The notes under the pieces: generated by a model
The model's database searches: none
What the model was told of the DNA's origin: nothing
What the model saw: the letters and a program-made list of their open reading frames with translations, nothing else
Shown: positions 1-9,181 of the stretch, piece after piece
How the letters are laid out: every line of letters starts with the position of its first letter
How positions within the stretch are numbered: the stretch's first letter is position 1
NCBI RefSeq assembly: GCF_000423705.1
Contig: NZ_KE384083.1
Coordinates: forward strand, 558,001-622,000
Source of the DNA: Stappia stellulata DSM 5886
GTDB taxonomy: Bacteria > Pseudomonadota > Alphaproteobacteria > Rhizobiales > Stappiaceae
DNA length: 64,000 nucleotides
Reading direction: 5' to 3'
Made by a program: the position numbers and the translations under genes

Positions 1-1228
<1,228 letters not shown>

Positions 1229-1281
1229 TTCCCGCCTCCCTCAGGACCTGTACGGAAACTGTAAACCCGACTTCGAGCGAG

Positions 1282-1299
1282 TGTCAACTTTTGTTGACG
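1282..1299. promoter_or_regulatory. PpsR/CrtJ operator between bchF and ppaA
   Basis: TGTCAACTTTTGTTGACG is an interrupted palindrome matching the PpsR/CrtJ consensus TGT-N12-ACA except for the last base. It sits in the bchF-ppaA divergent intergenic region, 54 bp upstream of the bchF start, where PpsR sites are found in other phototrophs. I saw no second TGT-N12-ACA pair in this interval. It probably represses bchFN and may also affect ppaA. Confidence 0.75.
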
Positions 1300-1515
1300 T
1301 TATGTTTCGTTTACACAAAAAATAAAGTGTGACATTGTATCGCCAGTGGAAAAAATCCACGCCAAATACCGCCAGTCCGGGCGATGGATCAGCGGACGGC
1401 GGAATGCCAAAGGACCAGGTTCCCAACAGTGCTGCGCCATTTTGCGACCCCCTCGCGCCGCGAATTCGGACCGCATCAGGCACTTGCAGGGCCAAGAAAC
1501 GGACCGGTCTGGACC

Positions 1516-2391
1516 ATGCATGGAGCGGCAATAGACAGGATCGCGGCGCTCGATGAGCGCACGAGAGAGGCCACCGTCAGAATCGGCATGCAGCCGGTCA
1601 CGACCACCACGCGTGACCTCCATGGCCTGGCGCAGCGGGTCCTCGGCGCGGTTGCGATCCGCCACACGTCGCAGCCCGCCGCCGATCCCGCCTGCGACCT
1701 GGCGGAGCGGGTCAAGGCCTGCGTCTGTGACAGCCAGTCCTCCGCAGCGGCCGAGACGGCGTTCAAGCTGGTCGCGGCAAGCCCTCTCGAGACACACGAA
1801 CGCCTTGGCATCCTCGAGAGTGTCGCGCGCGCGATCGGGGACGACTGGAGCGAGGATGGCGCATCCTTTCTGGATGTGACCATTGCCATGGGCCGCTTGC
1901 AGTGCGTGATGCGCCGAATCTGTCAGCTGGAACGCGTCGGCCCGCCGGATTCCCCCATTGGCCGGTGCCTACTTCTGGTTCCGACCGCGGAACATCACAC
2001 CTTCGGTATCTGCATTCTGGAGGAGTTGATGCGGGCGCTCGGATGGGAAACCGAACTGTTTCGCGTTGAATCAATTGATTTTCTAGAAAAAAAGTTAGAA
2101 AAGGAACAAATTGACATCGTTTGTTTCTCCTGGACGAACGCTGTGCTTTCCCCAATTGCCGGTGACTGTGTGAAGGCTGTCGAACAAATTCCCGGACCGA
2201 TACGACCCGCGATCATTTCAGGCGGCCATGCAGCGGGACAAAACCCCGCATGGCTGGTGCGCCTTGGCGTGGACTATGTTTGCGACAGTATCCATGTCGC
2301 GCTGCAGATTGCCGACATTCACCTGCGTGAACTAAGGGCCGATCTGACAGTCCCGGGTTTGCGGCACGCTCCACAAGACACACGACCGTGA
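1516..2391 (+). CDS. ppaA: PpaA/AerR-type cobalamin-binding antirepressor of PpsR
   Basis: 291 aa from this ATG. AerR/PpaA proteins bind a B12 cofactor and relieve PpsR/CrtJ repression of photosynthesis genes in response to light and redox. The C-terminal half is a B12-binding-like alpha/beta domain starting LLLVPTAEHHTFGICILEE, whose His residues match the cobalamin-ligand region of AerR, followed by DIVCFSWTN and ISGGHAAG strands. Gene order (divergent from bchF, immediately 5' of ppsR) is diagnostic. The start is uncertain: an in-frame ATG at 1384 would add 44 basic, poorly structured residues, and AerR in Rhodobacter is known to have long and short forms. An AT-rich patch at about 2065-2130 stands out from the rest of the gene. 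Confidence 0.88.
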   Translation: MHGAAIDRIAALDERTREATVRIGMQPVTTTTRDLHGLAQRVLGAVAIRHTSQPAADPACDLAERVKACVCDSQSSAAAETAFKLVAASPLETHERLGILESVARAIGDDWSEDGASFLDVTIAMGRLQCVMRRICQLERVGPPDSPIGRCLLLVPTAEHHTFGICILEELMRALGWETELFRVESIDFLEKKLEKEQIDIVCFSWTNAVLSPIAGDCVKAVEQIPGPIRPAIISGGHAAGQNPAWLVRLGVDYVCDSIHVALQIADIHLRELRADLTVPGLRHAPQDTRP

Positions 2392-2398
2392 TCCCGTC

Positions 2399-3859
2399 AT
2401 GCAAATCAAAAACATCCGATCCGCCCCCCGCTTGTTCAAGGCCTCCGCACCGCGCTTCGACAATGTCAGTGTGGAAACGGCTGCCCAGCTTGCCTCTCTC
2501 GGGTCGGACATTTCTCTGCTGATTGCCGACGACGGCACGGTGGTGGACATCGCCTATGGCGACACAACCCTGGCCGGCTACGATGTCGACGCCTGGGTCG
2601 GTCGCAAGTGGCGCGATGTTGTCACGGTCGAATCGATGGAGAAGATCGACGCCCTGCTGAGTGACGTTCGCAGTGCCTCGCCGACGCGACGGCGGCAGGT
2701 CAACCACCCCGCCCCCGCCACCAACATGCCCGACCTTCCCGTCGAATACACATTGGTGACGGTCGAGGGTCTCGATTGCTGGGTGGCGCTGGGAGACGAC
2801 CTGCGCAAGATCGCCTCGATCCAGAACCAGTTGCTGAATGCCCAGCTGGAACTCGAGCGCGAATACCGCAAGATCCGCGACGCCGAAACACGCTACCGCA
2901 CCATCTTCCAGAAACTCGGGCAACCGATCCTGATCGTCGACGGAACCGAGCGAAAAATCGTCGACGCCAATCTCGCGGCCTCGCGCGCCTTGTTGCGCCC
3001 GGTGGGCAAGCTGATTGGCGAGAACATCATCGCCCTGTTCGAGGCGGGTCAACGCGACATGCTCGGCGAACTGATGAGCGAGGCGCAACACAGCGGCACG
3101 CCGCGCGCGACGGTTGCCCGCCTGGCGGAGGTCGACCTGGAGCAGTCGGTCGCCCTCGAGCCGTTCCGCGAGAACGGCCGCAACAATCTCTTTATGCGCT
3201 TGTCGGCCGCTCCGGGCGCGCATGAGGACGAAACAGCGGGCGACCGCGACGCGACGGATGTGTTCGAAACACTTCCCGAAAGCCTGGTCACCATCAGCCT
3301 CAAGGGAACGATCGAAAACCTCAACGACACGTTCCTCGACATGGTGGGCCTCCTCAACAAGGAGCGCCTGATCGGCCGCAATCTCAACAACTGGCTCGGC
3401 GGTTCAGCCGTCGATCTGAATGTGCTGCTTGCAAAGGTGCGCGACGAGGGGTCCGTGCGCCAGTTCGCCACCGTGGTGCGGGACGAACTGGGCGGGGTCA
3501 AACCGGTGACGGTATCGGCCGGGCGATTTGCCCATGGCGGCCACGAGAGCGTCTGCCTGCTGATCGGCGCGGCAACCAAACGGGATTCCGCTCTTGGCAT
3601 GTCGGCTGCGAGCCTGGCCCCCGACGGAGCCGACTTCTCCGAGCTGATCGGGCGGGTGCCGCTCAAGGAGCTGATCCGCGAGGCAGTCGATGTCATCGAA
3701 AAGATGTGCATCGAGGCGGCATTGCGTCAGACCGACAACAACCGTGCCTCGGCAGCCGACCTGCTGGGCCTGAGCCGACAAAGCCTCTACATCAAGCTGC
3801 GCCGGCACGGGCTGGAGGATTTCGGCGGCGGCAGCCGCGGGTCTGTCAACTCCCCTTGA
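2399..3859 (+). CDS. ppsR: Photosynthesis gene repressor PpsR (CrtJ)
   Basis: 486 aa. PpsR is the aerobic repressor of bch, crt and puc genes and binds TGT-N12-ACA. Layout: N-terminal PAS-like domain (~30-130), coiled linker (SIQNQLLNAQLELEREYRK), PAS1 (~165-265), PAS2 (~285-395), and a Fis-type helix-turn-helix at the C-terminus (ALRQTDNNRASAADLLGLS, then LYIKLRRHGL). Cysteines are at residues 127, 386 and 437. Cys437, just before the HTH, corresponds to the redox cysteine of Rhodobacter PpsR, but PAS1 contains no cysteine, so the partner known in R. sphaeroides (Cys251) is absent. It lies 7 bp after ppaA, so both are probably co-transcribed. The 3' end overlaps the first of two PpsR boxes. 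Confidence 0.95.
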   Translation: MQIKNIRSAPRLFKASAPRFDNVSVETAAQLASLGSDISLLIADDGTVVDIAYGDTTLAGYDVDAWVGRKWRDVVTVESMEKIDALLSDVRSASPTRRRQVNHPAPATNMPDLPVEYTLVTVEGLDCWVALGDDLRKIASIQNQLLNAQLELEREYRKIRDAETRYRTIFQKLGQPILIVDGTERKIVDANLAASRALLRPVGKLIGENIIALFEAGQRDMLGELMSEAQHSGTPRATVARLAEVDLEQSVALEPFRENGRNNLFMRLSAAPGAHEDETAGDRDATDVFETLPESLVTISLKGTIENLNDTFLDMVGLLNKERLIGRNLNNWLGGSAVDLNVLLAKVRDEGSVRQFATVVRDELGGVKPVTVSAGRFAHGGHESVCLLIGAATKRDSALGMSAASLAPDGADFSELIGRVPLKELIREAVDVIEKMCIEAALRQTDNNRASAADLLGLSRQSLYIKLRRHGLEDFGGGSRGSVNSP

Positions 3860-3881
3860 CGAGTGTCAATTTAGATTGACA
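3844..3881. promoter_or_regulatory. Tandem PpsR operators upstream of bchG
   Basis: Two 18-bp boxes lie 2 bp apart. TGTCAACTCCCCTTGACG at 3844-3861 matches TGT-N12-ACA with one mismatch in the last base. TGTCAATTTAGATTGACA at 3864-3881 is a perfect match and a near-perfect palindrome. The first overlaps the last codons and stop of ppsR, the second ends 30 bp before the bchG start. Closely spaced pairs allow cooperative PpsR binding, so both bchG-operon repression and feedback near the ppsR end are plausible. Confidence 0.88.
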
Positions 3882-3910
3882 ACCCCATGTGTCCATCCTA
3901 GCATTTTTGC

Positions 3911-4828
3911 ATGGTTGCACGATCCCTTCCAAAATCCGGCCAGCGCACGGCGACATGGCCCACACCTGCGGCGGTGCTTGAGCTTCTGAAACCGATCACC
4001 TGGTTTCCGCCAATGTGGGCCTATGGCTGCGGCATGATCGCAAGCGGCGCCGATCTCGGCAGCCGCTGGACCTATGTCGCAGGGGGCGTCCTGCTTGCCG
4101 GCCCGATGATCTGCGGCACGAGCCAGGCGGTGAACGACTGGTACGACCGCCATGTCGATGCGATCAACGAACCGCATCGCGTCATCCCTTCCGGTCGCAT
4201 GCCGGGGCGCTGGGGGCTTTGGGTCGCCATCGCCGGATCGCTCCTGTCATTGGGGCTCGCGGCTTTTCTCGGGCTCTGGGTGTTCGTGGCGGCCGTGGTC
4301 GGCCTTGTGTTCGCCTGGATCTACAGCATGCCGCCGCTCCGGCTGAAACAGGACGGCTGGCTGGGCAATGCGGCCGTCGGCCTGTCCTATGAAACGCTGC
4401 CCTGGCTCACCGCCGTGGCCGCCGCGACCAACGCTTTTCCCGACCCGCGCACGGCCCTGATCGCGCTGCTTTACGGGATCGGCGCGCACGGCATCATGAC
4501 ACTCAACGATTTCAAGGCGATCGAGGGCGACCGGCAAATGGGCATCCGCTCGCTGCCGGCGCGCTATGGTCCGCACACCGCCGCGGTCCTGGCGTGCATC
4601 ACGATGGCAGGGGCGCAGATCGCCGTGATCATTGCGCTTGCCGCATGGGACCGCCCCTATTTCGCCGCCGCGATTGCCGGGCTGACGCTTGTCCAGGTCG
4701 GCTGCATGGCGCGCTTCCTGAAGGACCCGATTGTCCGCGCGGTCTGGTACAGCGCCATCGGCGTCGGTCTCTACGTTACGGGAATGGCTATCGCGGCCTT
4801 TGCGCTGCGCGGGCTCGTCTCCGGCTGA
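3911..4828 (+). CDS. bchG: Bacteriochlorophyll synthase (bacteriochlorophyllide prenyltransferase)
   Basis: 305 aa. BchG esterifies bacteriochlorophyllide a with geranylgeranyl/phytyl diphosphate at the membrane, the last assembly step before BchP reduction. It is a UbiA-superfamily enzyme with about eight or nine membrane helices. The first Asp-rich motif is NDWYDRHVDAINEPHR followed by IPSGRM, and the second is LNDFKAIEGDRQMGIRSLP. It heads a rightward operon with the PucC-family gene and bchP, behind tandem PpsR boxes. No strong ribosome binding site is visible before the ATG, so the exact start is moderately certain. Confidence 0.95.
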   Translation: MVARSLPKSGQRTATWPTPAAVLELLKPITWFPPMWAYGCGMIASGADLGSRWTYVAGGVLLAGPMICGTSQAVNDWYDRHVDAINEPHRVIPSGRMPGRWGLWVAIAGSLLSLGLAAFLGLWVFVAAVVGLVFAWIYSMPPLRLKQDGWLGNAAVGLSYETLPWLTAVAAATNAFPDPRTALIALLYGIGAHGIMTLNDFKAIEGDRQMGIRSLPARYGPHTAAVLACITMAGAQIAVIIALAAWDRPYFAAAIAGLTLVQVGCMARFLKDPIVRAVWYSAIGVGLYVTGMAIAAFALRGLVSG

Positions 4829-4865
4829 CGGGAACGAAGAACACTTGATCTGAGGGAGAGACCGG

Positions 4866-6221
4866 ATGGCATCGGCCGGGCTTGGATGGATTGCAATTGC
4901 ACGCCTCGGCCTCGTCCAGGCGGCGCTTGGCGCGGTTGTCGTTCTCACAACCTCGACGCTCAACCGCGTCATGGTCGTCGAACTCGCCATTGCCGCCGTC
5001 ATTCCGGGTCTTCTCGTCGGGCTCCACTACGCCGTCCAGATCGCCCGACCGTTGTGGGGGCACGGCTCTGACGTCGGCGGCTCGCGGAGCGGATGGATCC
5101 TGGGCGGCCTCGCCTTGCTCGCCATCTCCGGCACGGGTGCGGCGGCAACCACCTTCCTGTTTGAAATCCGCTTCGCCTACGGGCTTGCAGCCGCACTCGT
5201 CTGTTATGCGCTGATCGGGGTCGGCATCGGCGCCTGCGGCACCTCGTTGCTGGCTCTTCTTGCAAGTCGCACGGCACCCGAGCGGCGCCCGGCGGCGGCG
5301 ACCATCGTCTGGATGATGATGATTGCCGGCATCGTGATCACCGCGATCGTGACGGGCAGCGTGCTGGACCCCTATTCTCACGCACGCCTCGTCGCGGTGA
5401 CAGCCGCAACCGGTACCGTGGTCTTCGTGATCGCCGCCCTTGCGCTCTGGCGACTGGAACGCAACGCCGTGCGGCTGGACACCGCAACCGCCACGCTCCC
5501 TTCCGATGCGCATGGCATCACGGCCCGCAGCTTTCGCGTCAGCCTCGCCGAGACCTGGGGCGATGCGCAGGCCCGGGTGTTCACCGTGTTCGTTTTCGTG
5601 TCGATGCTCGCCTACAGCACCCAGGACCTGATCCTGGAACCGTTCGGCGGCCTGCTGTTTGCAATGACGCCCGGCGAAACGACAAAACTGTCCGGCGTCC
5701 AGCATGCGGGCGTCTTTGCCGGCATGGCGCTGGTGGGAGTTGCCGGATCGCTTCTTGCCCGCAGCCGTCCGCGCATCCTGAAGTTTTTCATCGTTTCGGG
5801 ATGCCTGGGGTCGGCCTTGGCCCTTGCCGGCCTCGCCCTCGGCTCGGCGCTCGCGCCGGCCTGGCCGCTGAAGAGCAACATCTTTCTTCTCGGTCTTGCC
5901 AACGGCGCCTTCGCTGTCGCCGCCATCGGCACCATGATGGCGCTGGCGGGCGCCGGAGGGGCAAAGCGAGAAGGCATTCGCATGGGCGTGTGGGGTGCCG
6001 CACAGGCCATCGCCTTCGGGCTCGGGGGAATCCTGGGCACCGTCGCGCTGGATGTCGCCCGCGCCGTGAGCGGCGACACCGCTCTATCCTTCACGCTCGT
6101 CTTTGCCGGCGAGGCCGTCCTGTTCCTGAACGCCGCCGTTCTGGCCGTTCGGATCGGCCGGGCGCCCCGGCGCGCACCCCGGGCCTCGGAGTTGCCCCTT
6201 CCCCTTGCCGCAGCGGAGTAA
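4866..6221 (+). CDS. PucC/LhaA-family MFS transporter (bchG-bchP intergenic 'orf428' type)
   Basis: 451 aa with about 12 predicted membrane helices. It belongs to the BCD/PucC branch of the major facilitator superfamily, whose members (LhaA, PucC, Orf428) are thought to deliver or channel bacteriochlorophyll into light-harvesting complexes. Visible features are the N-terminal IARLGLVQAALGAVVVLTTS segment, LNRVMVVELAIAAVIPGLLVGLHYAVQ, the RPLWGHGSDVGGSR loop after helix 2, and the internal FGMTPGETTKLSGVQ-like loop (FAMTPGETTKLSGVQHAG). Position between bchG and bchP is the conserved place for the Orf428 paralogue. A GAGGGAGAG ribosome binding site precedes the ATG. The precise role of this paralogue is not well established. 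Confidence 0.9.
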   Translation: MASAGLGWIAIARLGLVQAALGAVVVLTTSTLNRVMVVELAIAAVIPGLLVGLHYAVQIARPLWGHGSDVGGSRSGWILGGLALLAISGTGAAATTFLFEIRFAYGLAAALVCYALIGVGIGACGTSLLALLASRTAPERRPAAATIVWMMMIAGIVITAIVTGSVLDPYSHARLVAVTAATGTVVFVIAALALWRLERNAVRLDTATATLPSDAHGITARSFRVSLAETWGDAQARVFTVFVFVSMLAYSTQDLILEPFGGLLFAMTPGETTKLSGVQHAGVFAGMALVGVAGSLLARSRPRILKFFIVSGCLGSALALAGLALGSALAPAWPLKSNIFLLGLANGAFAVAAIGTMMALAGAGGAKREGIRMGVWGAAQAIAFGLGGILGTVALDVARAVSGDTALSFTLVFAGEAVLFLNAAVLAVRIGRAPRRAPRASELPLPLAAAE

Positions 6222-6225
6222 GACA

Positions 6226-7428
6226 ATGGAAAACCGCGATTGCTTCGACGTTGTGGTGGTCGGCGGCGGCCCCGCCGGTGCCACGGCCGCGCAGGCCCTC
6301 GCCCTTGAGGGACATTCCGTGCTGTTGATCGACCGGGACGGGCGGATCAAGCCTTGTGGGGGCGCCATCCCCACCCGCGCGATCCGCGACTTCAACCTGC
6401 CGATGGCGCAATTGACCGCGAAGGTCCATTCTGCCCGCATCGTCGCGCCGAGCGGACACAGTGTTGCGATGGATATCGGCGACCTGGGATATGTCGGCAT
6501 GGTCGACCGCGATCTGTTCGACCCGTTCCTGCGGGCCCGCGCGGTCGAGGCCGGTGCGGTGCAGCTCACCGGAAGTTTCAAGACGCTGGAGCGAAACCGC
6601 GACGGCACGGTGAGCGTCGGCGTCGCGGAGGCCGGCAGAGCCGGCGAGATCCGTCACATCACCGCACGCTGCGTGATCGGCGCGGATGGCGCGAATTCCG
6701 CCGTGCGCCGCAGCGTCTTCGGTCCCAAGCGCAAACCGCCTTACGTCTTCGCCTATCACGAAATCGTGGAATCGCCCGCCGCGCCCGATCCCGACAAGTT
6801 CCGCGCCGACCGTTGCGACGTCGTCTACGACGGACGGATCTCCCCCGATTTCTACGGATGGGTCTTTCCGCATGGCACACACACGTCCATCGGTTGCGGA
6901 TCGGCGGTCAAGGGGCACAGCCTGAAGGCTGCAACACGTGCCCTGCGGGAGGATGCGGGCCTGTCCGATGCGCGCACGGTGCGCGAGGAAGGCGCCCCGC
7001 TGCCGCTCAAACCGATGCGCCGATGGGACGACGGCAGGAACGTCGTTCTGGTCGGCGACGCGGCCGGCGTCGTCGCGCCCTGTTCGGGAGAAGGGATTTA
7101 TTACGCCATGCTGAGCGGGCAGATCGCGTCAGAGGCCGTCGGCCAGATGTTTGCAAACAATTCGCCGAAGGCACTGGCCTGCGTACGCAAGCGCTTCATG
7201 CGCGAACACGGCATGGTGTTCTTCACGCTCGGGATCATGCAGTCGATCTGGTACGGAAGCGACAAGCGGCGCGAACAGTTCGTGAAAATGTGCGCCGACC
7301 CCGACGTCCAGCGCCTGACCTGGGAAAGCTATCTGAACAAGAAGCTGGTTCGACGCGAGCCGATGGCCCATCTGCGGGTCGCCCTCAAGGATATCCGGCA
7401 GCTGCTCGGCATCACGGCCCGCGTGTGA
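6226..7428 (+). CDS. bchP: Geranylgeranyl diphosphate/bacteriochlorophyll reductase BchP
   Basis: 400 aa. BchP reduces the geranylgeranyl tail of bacteriochlorophyll a to phytyl in three steps using NADPH. The N-terminal Rossmann FAD motif is VVVVGGGPAGATAAQALA with a following LLIDRD. Further family signatures are PCGGAIPTRAIRDF, the CVIGADGANSAVRR segment and the second FAD motif VLVGDAAGVVAPCSGEGIYYA. Length is normal for the family. The ATG at 6226 follows the stop of the upstream gene by 4 bp and has an AGCGGAG ribosome binding site. An upstream in-frame start inside the previous gene is less likely. Confidence 0.95.
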   Translation: MENRDCFDVVVVGGGPAGATAAQALALEGHSVLLIDRDGRIKPCGGAIPTRAIRDFNLPMAQLTAKVHSARIVAPSGHSVAMDIGDLGYVGMVDRDLFDPFLRARAVEAGAVQLTGSFKTLERNRDGTVSVGVAEAGRAGEIRHITARCVIGADGANSAVRRSVFGPKRKPPYVFAYHEIVESPAAPDPDKFRADRCDVVYDGRISPDFYGWVFPHGTHTSIGCGSAVKGHSLKAATRALREDAGLSDARTVREEGAPLPLKPMRRWDDGRNVVLVGDAAGVVAPCSGEGIYYAMLSGQIASEAVGQMFANNSPKALACVRKRFMREHGMVFFTLGIMQSIWYGSDKRREQFVKMCADPDVQRLTWESYLNKKLVRREPMAHLRVALKDIRQLLGITARV

Positions 7429-7434
7429 GGCAAA

Positions 7435-7728
7435 ATGGCCGCCGCCCTTGCCCTGCTCGACAGACTGACGCAAGGCGGCGCGCTTGCGCTGATCGCGCTC
7501 GCCGTTCTGGGAGTGGAACTCATCGTGATCGCGCTCGCGATCCGCGCCCCCGCCCTTCGCCGCTCGCTGTTGCTCAACGGACTTTCGGGCGTGGCGCTGA
7601 TGCTGGCGCTTTATCTCGCGCTTGCGGGTCATGGTGGCGGCCTGGCGATCGCTGTGTGCCTGGCCTTGAGCCTCGCGGCCCATGCCCTGGACCTGACGGC
7701 AAGACTCAAGGCCGCACAAAACGACTGA
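7435..7728 (+). CDS. Small hydrophobic membrane protein at the end of the bch operon
   Basis: 97 aa and not recognised as a named family. It has three hydrophobic segments (ALALIALAVLGVELIVIALAI; SLLLNGLSGVALMLALYLALA; GLAIAVCLALSLAAHALDL), a short basic loop RAPALRRS, and a charged C-terminus RLKAAQND. It starts 6 bp after the bchP stop, so it is almost certainly co-transcribed with bchG-bchP. In many phototrophs idi (isopentenyl diphosphate isomerase) occupies this position, but nothing here resembles Idi. A function in pigment metabolism is inference from position only. Codon use is like its neighbours. Confidence 0.7.
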   Translation: MAAALALLDRLTQGGALALIALAVLGVELIVIALAIRAPALRRSLLLNGLSGVALMLALYLALAGHGGGLAIAVCLALSLAAHALDLTARLKAAQND

Positions 7729-7740
7729 CCAGACTGCGCG

Positions 7741-8247
7741 TCAGTCGGTGGCGGTGTTGTCGGCCGGCTTTTCAGTGGGCTTTTCAGTCGGCTTCTTGGT
7801 TTCCGTCTCGCTCCAGGCGGCATTCAGCCGGGCGTAGGCATCGGCGAACCCGGCTTTCAGATCCTGCCAAGCCTCGACGGTTCCCGCCTGAAGCGCCCCG
7901 TAGCGCTCCCCGAGCGCATTGCGCGCCGCCCGCAATTCGGCGAGCTGCTCACGCGCCGTCTCGCGCGCCTGTTCGTTCATGTCGTTCCAGTTGTCGCGCA
8001 AGGCATCGGCCCGGCGTTCAATCTCTGCATCCAGCTCGGCCATTGCGTCGCGTGCGGAGGCAACCGCCTTGTCTCGCTCTTGTGCGCTGTAGTCGGCGAT
8101 CGCATCCATCGCCTCGGAAATTTCCTGGCGAACATCCTCGGAGCTGGTCTGGTTTTTGTCCTCGCCTTGTGCGATGGCGCCAGCGGGCGGTACCGCAACG
8201 AACCCGACCAGGGCGGCGACGCGAAGTGCATTGGAGATCGTCATCAC
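7741..8247 (-). CDS. Exported alpha-helical coiled-coil protein, sll1863-like C-terminus
   Basis: 168 aa. Signal peptide MMTISNALRVAALVGFVAVPPAGAIAQ, then a long charged, Ala/Glu-rich helix with heptad character (residues ~40-130) and a tail with a repeated KPTEKPTEKPADN segment. The motif AWQDLKAGFADAYARL near the C-terminus closely parallels AWRDMKAGYESAWKDL in the adjacent 95-aa protein, so the two are probably diverged duplicates, one exported and one cytosolic. The 95-aa neighbour resembles proteins annotated as sll1863-family stress response proteins. Function is unknown; a periplasmic envelope or stress role is a guess. It ends 12 bp from the converging 97-aa membrane gene. Confidence 0.75.
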   Translation of the reverse strand: MMTISNALRVAALVGFVAVPPAGAIAQGEDKNQTSSEDVRQEISEAMDAIADYSAQERDKAVASARDAMAELDAEIERRADALRDNWNDMNEQARETAREQLAELRAARNALGERYGALQAGTVEAWQDLKAGFADAYARLNAAWSETETKKPTEKPTEKPADNTATD

Positions 8248-8297
8248 ATTTCCTTTCCCGATCCGGGATCGCTGCGTGCTCGATTCCGGGCTGCAGC

Positions 8298-8585
8298 CTA
8301 CCTGAAGCGCGAGGTGGCGGAATCGACCGCATCGCCGAGATCTTTCCAGGCGCTCTCGTAGCCGGCCTTCATGTCGCGCCAGGCCGCTTCGCTCGCCGAC
8401 CGCAACTCGTCGAGCTTTGTTTCGGCTTCCTGCTGATGCGCCCGCAGTTTCTCGATTTCGCGTTCATACTGAATGCGCGCATCGGCGTTGGCCTCATCCG
8501 CCTTCGCCCTCAGCTTGTCGATTTCCGCATTCCACTGATCGAGCCGGGCCTTGGTCTTTTCGATGTAGGCATCTCTATCAACCAT
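8298..8585 (-). CDS. Cytosolic coiled-coil protein, sll1863-family stress response type
   Basis: 95 aa without signal peptide or membrane segment, almost wholly predicted as charged amphipathic helix (YIEKTKARLDQWNAEIDKLR, then REIEKLRAHQQEAETKLDEL). It ends in EAAWRDMKAGYESAWKDLGD, the motif shared with the exported neighbour. This pattern is typical of short conserved proteins labelled sll1863-family in bacteria, whose biochemical role is unknown. It lies 50 bp upstream of the exported paralogue, on the same strand and likely in the same transcript. A GGAAGCAAT stretch precedes the ATG. Confidence 0.75.
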   Translation of the reverse strand: MVDRDAYIEKTKARLDQWNAEIDKLRAKADEANADARIQYEREIEKLRAHQQEAETKLDELRSASEAAWRDMKAGYESAWKDLGDAVDSATSRFR

Positions 8586-8716
8586 CTGATTGCTTCCTTT
8601 CGCTGTTTCAATTCAGACAGGTCCGCGCAGGCGGGACCGGCCTGGAAGGCCACCGTCGCCGATATCACACAGCGCCCGAACCGTGATTGGGGAAAGACCG
8701 CCGGGCCGGCGTCCGT

Positions 8717-9181
8717 TCAGCCGGCGCGCGCCGGTACCTGACCCGGATTGAGCCGGATCATCCGGTAATTCAGGTAACCCGCCGTCATCACCCAGATCGC
8801 ATAGGGCACAAAGAGAGCCGCAGCCAGAAGCGACACCGTGCCAGCTGTCACGATGAACGCAAATATCGACGCCAGCAAAGCCCCGATATCCATCAGCGCG
8901 AGGTCCATGCGGTGAAGGCCGAAGAAAAGCCAGGACCATGCAGCATTGAGCAACAGTTGCGCGCCCCAGATGACCATCACGAGGCCAATTCCCTCAGCCG
9001 AAACAACCAGCCAGCCGGCGAAGGCTATCATGATGTAAAGCGCGGTCCATACGACCGGAAACGCCCAGTTGGGGGGCGTCCAGTCCGGGCGCTCAAGGCT
9101 GGCGTACCAGTCTCCCGGCTTGAAGATCGCGCCGCTTGACGCGGTCGCGAACACGAGCAGAACGATGATGGCCAGCGTCAT
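8717..9181 (-). CDS. tspO: TspO/MBR family tryptophan-rich sensory protein (CrtK)
   Basis: 154 aa with five transmembrane helices. TspO proteins bind porphyrins; in Rhodobacter the outer-membrane TspO (CrtK) negatively affects photosynthesis gene expression in response to oxygen. The family signature is clear: WYASLERPDWTPPNWAFPVVW at the first loop, the W-rich LNAAWSWLFFGLHRMDLAL helix, and a final ALFVPYAIWVMTAGYLNYRM helix. Its presence beside bch genes matches the known crtK link to photosynthesis clusters. No crt genes are in the window. The promoter region to the right shows no PpsR box that I could find. Confidence 0.92.
   Translation of the reverse strand: MTLAIIVLLVFATASSGAIFKPGDWYASLERPDWTPPNWAFPVVWTALYIMIAFAGWLVVSAEGIGLVMVIWGAQLLLNAAWSWLFFGLHRMDLALMDIGALLASIFAFIVTAGTVSLLAAALFVPYAIWVMTAGYLNYRMIRLNPGQVPARAG

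Noticed and set aside
1303-1345. Second PpsR box before bchF
   Set aside because: TGT at 1303 and 1328 are not followed by ACA at the right spacing.
2213-3223. Long minus-strand reading frame of ~336 codons opposite ppsR
   Set aside because: It lies antisense to a clear ppsR gene with PAS and HTH domains; such frames arise from high GC and have no recognisable domain.
6354-8741. Plus-strand frame of ~795 codons across bchP and the coiled-coil genes
   Set aside because: It is an arginine-rich shadow of bchP and of opposite-strand genes, without homology or signal.
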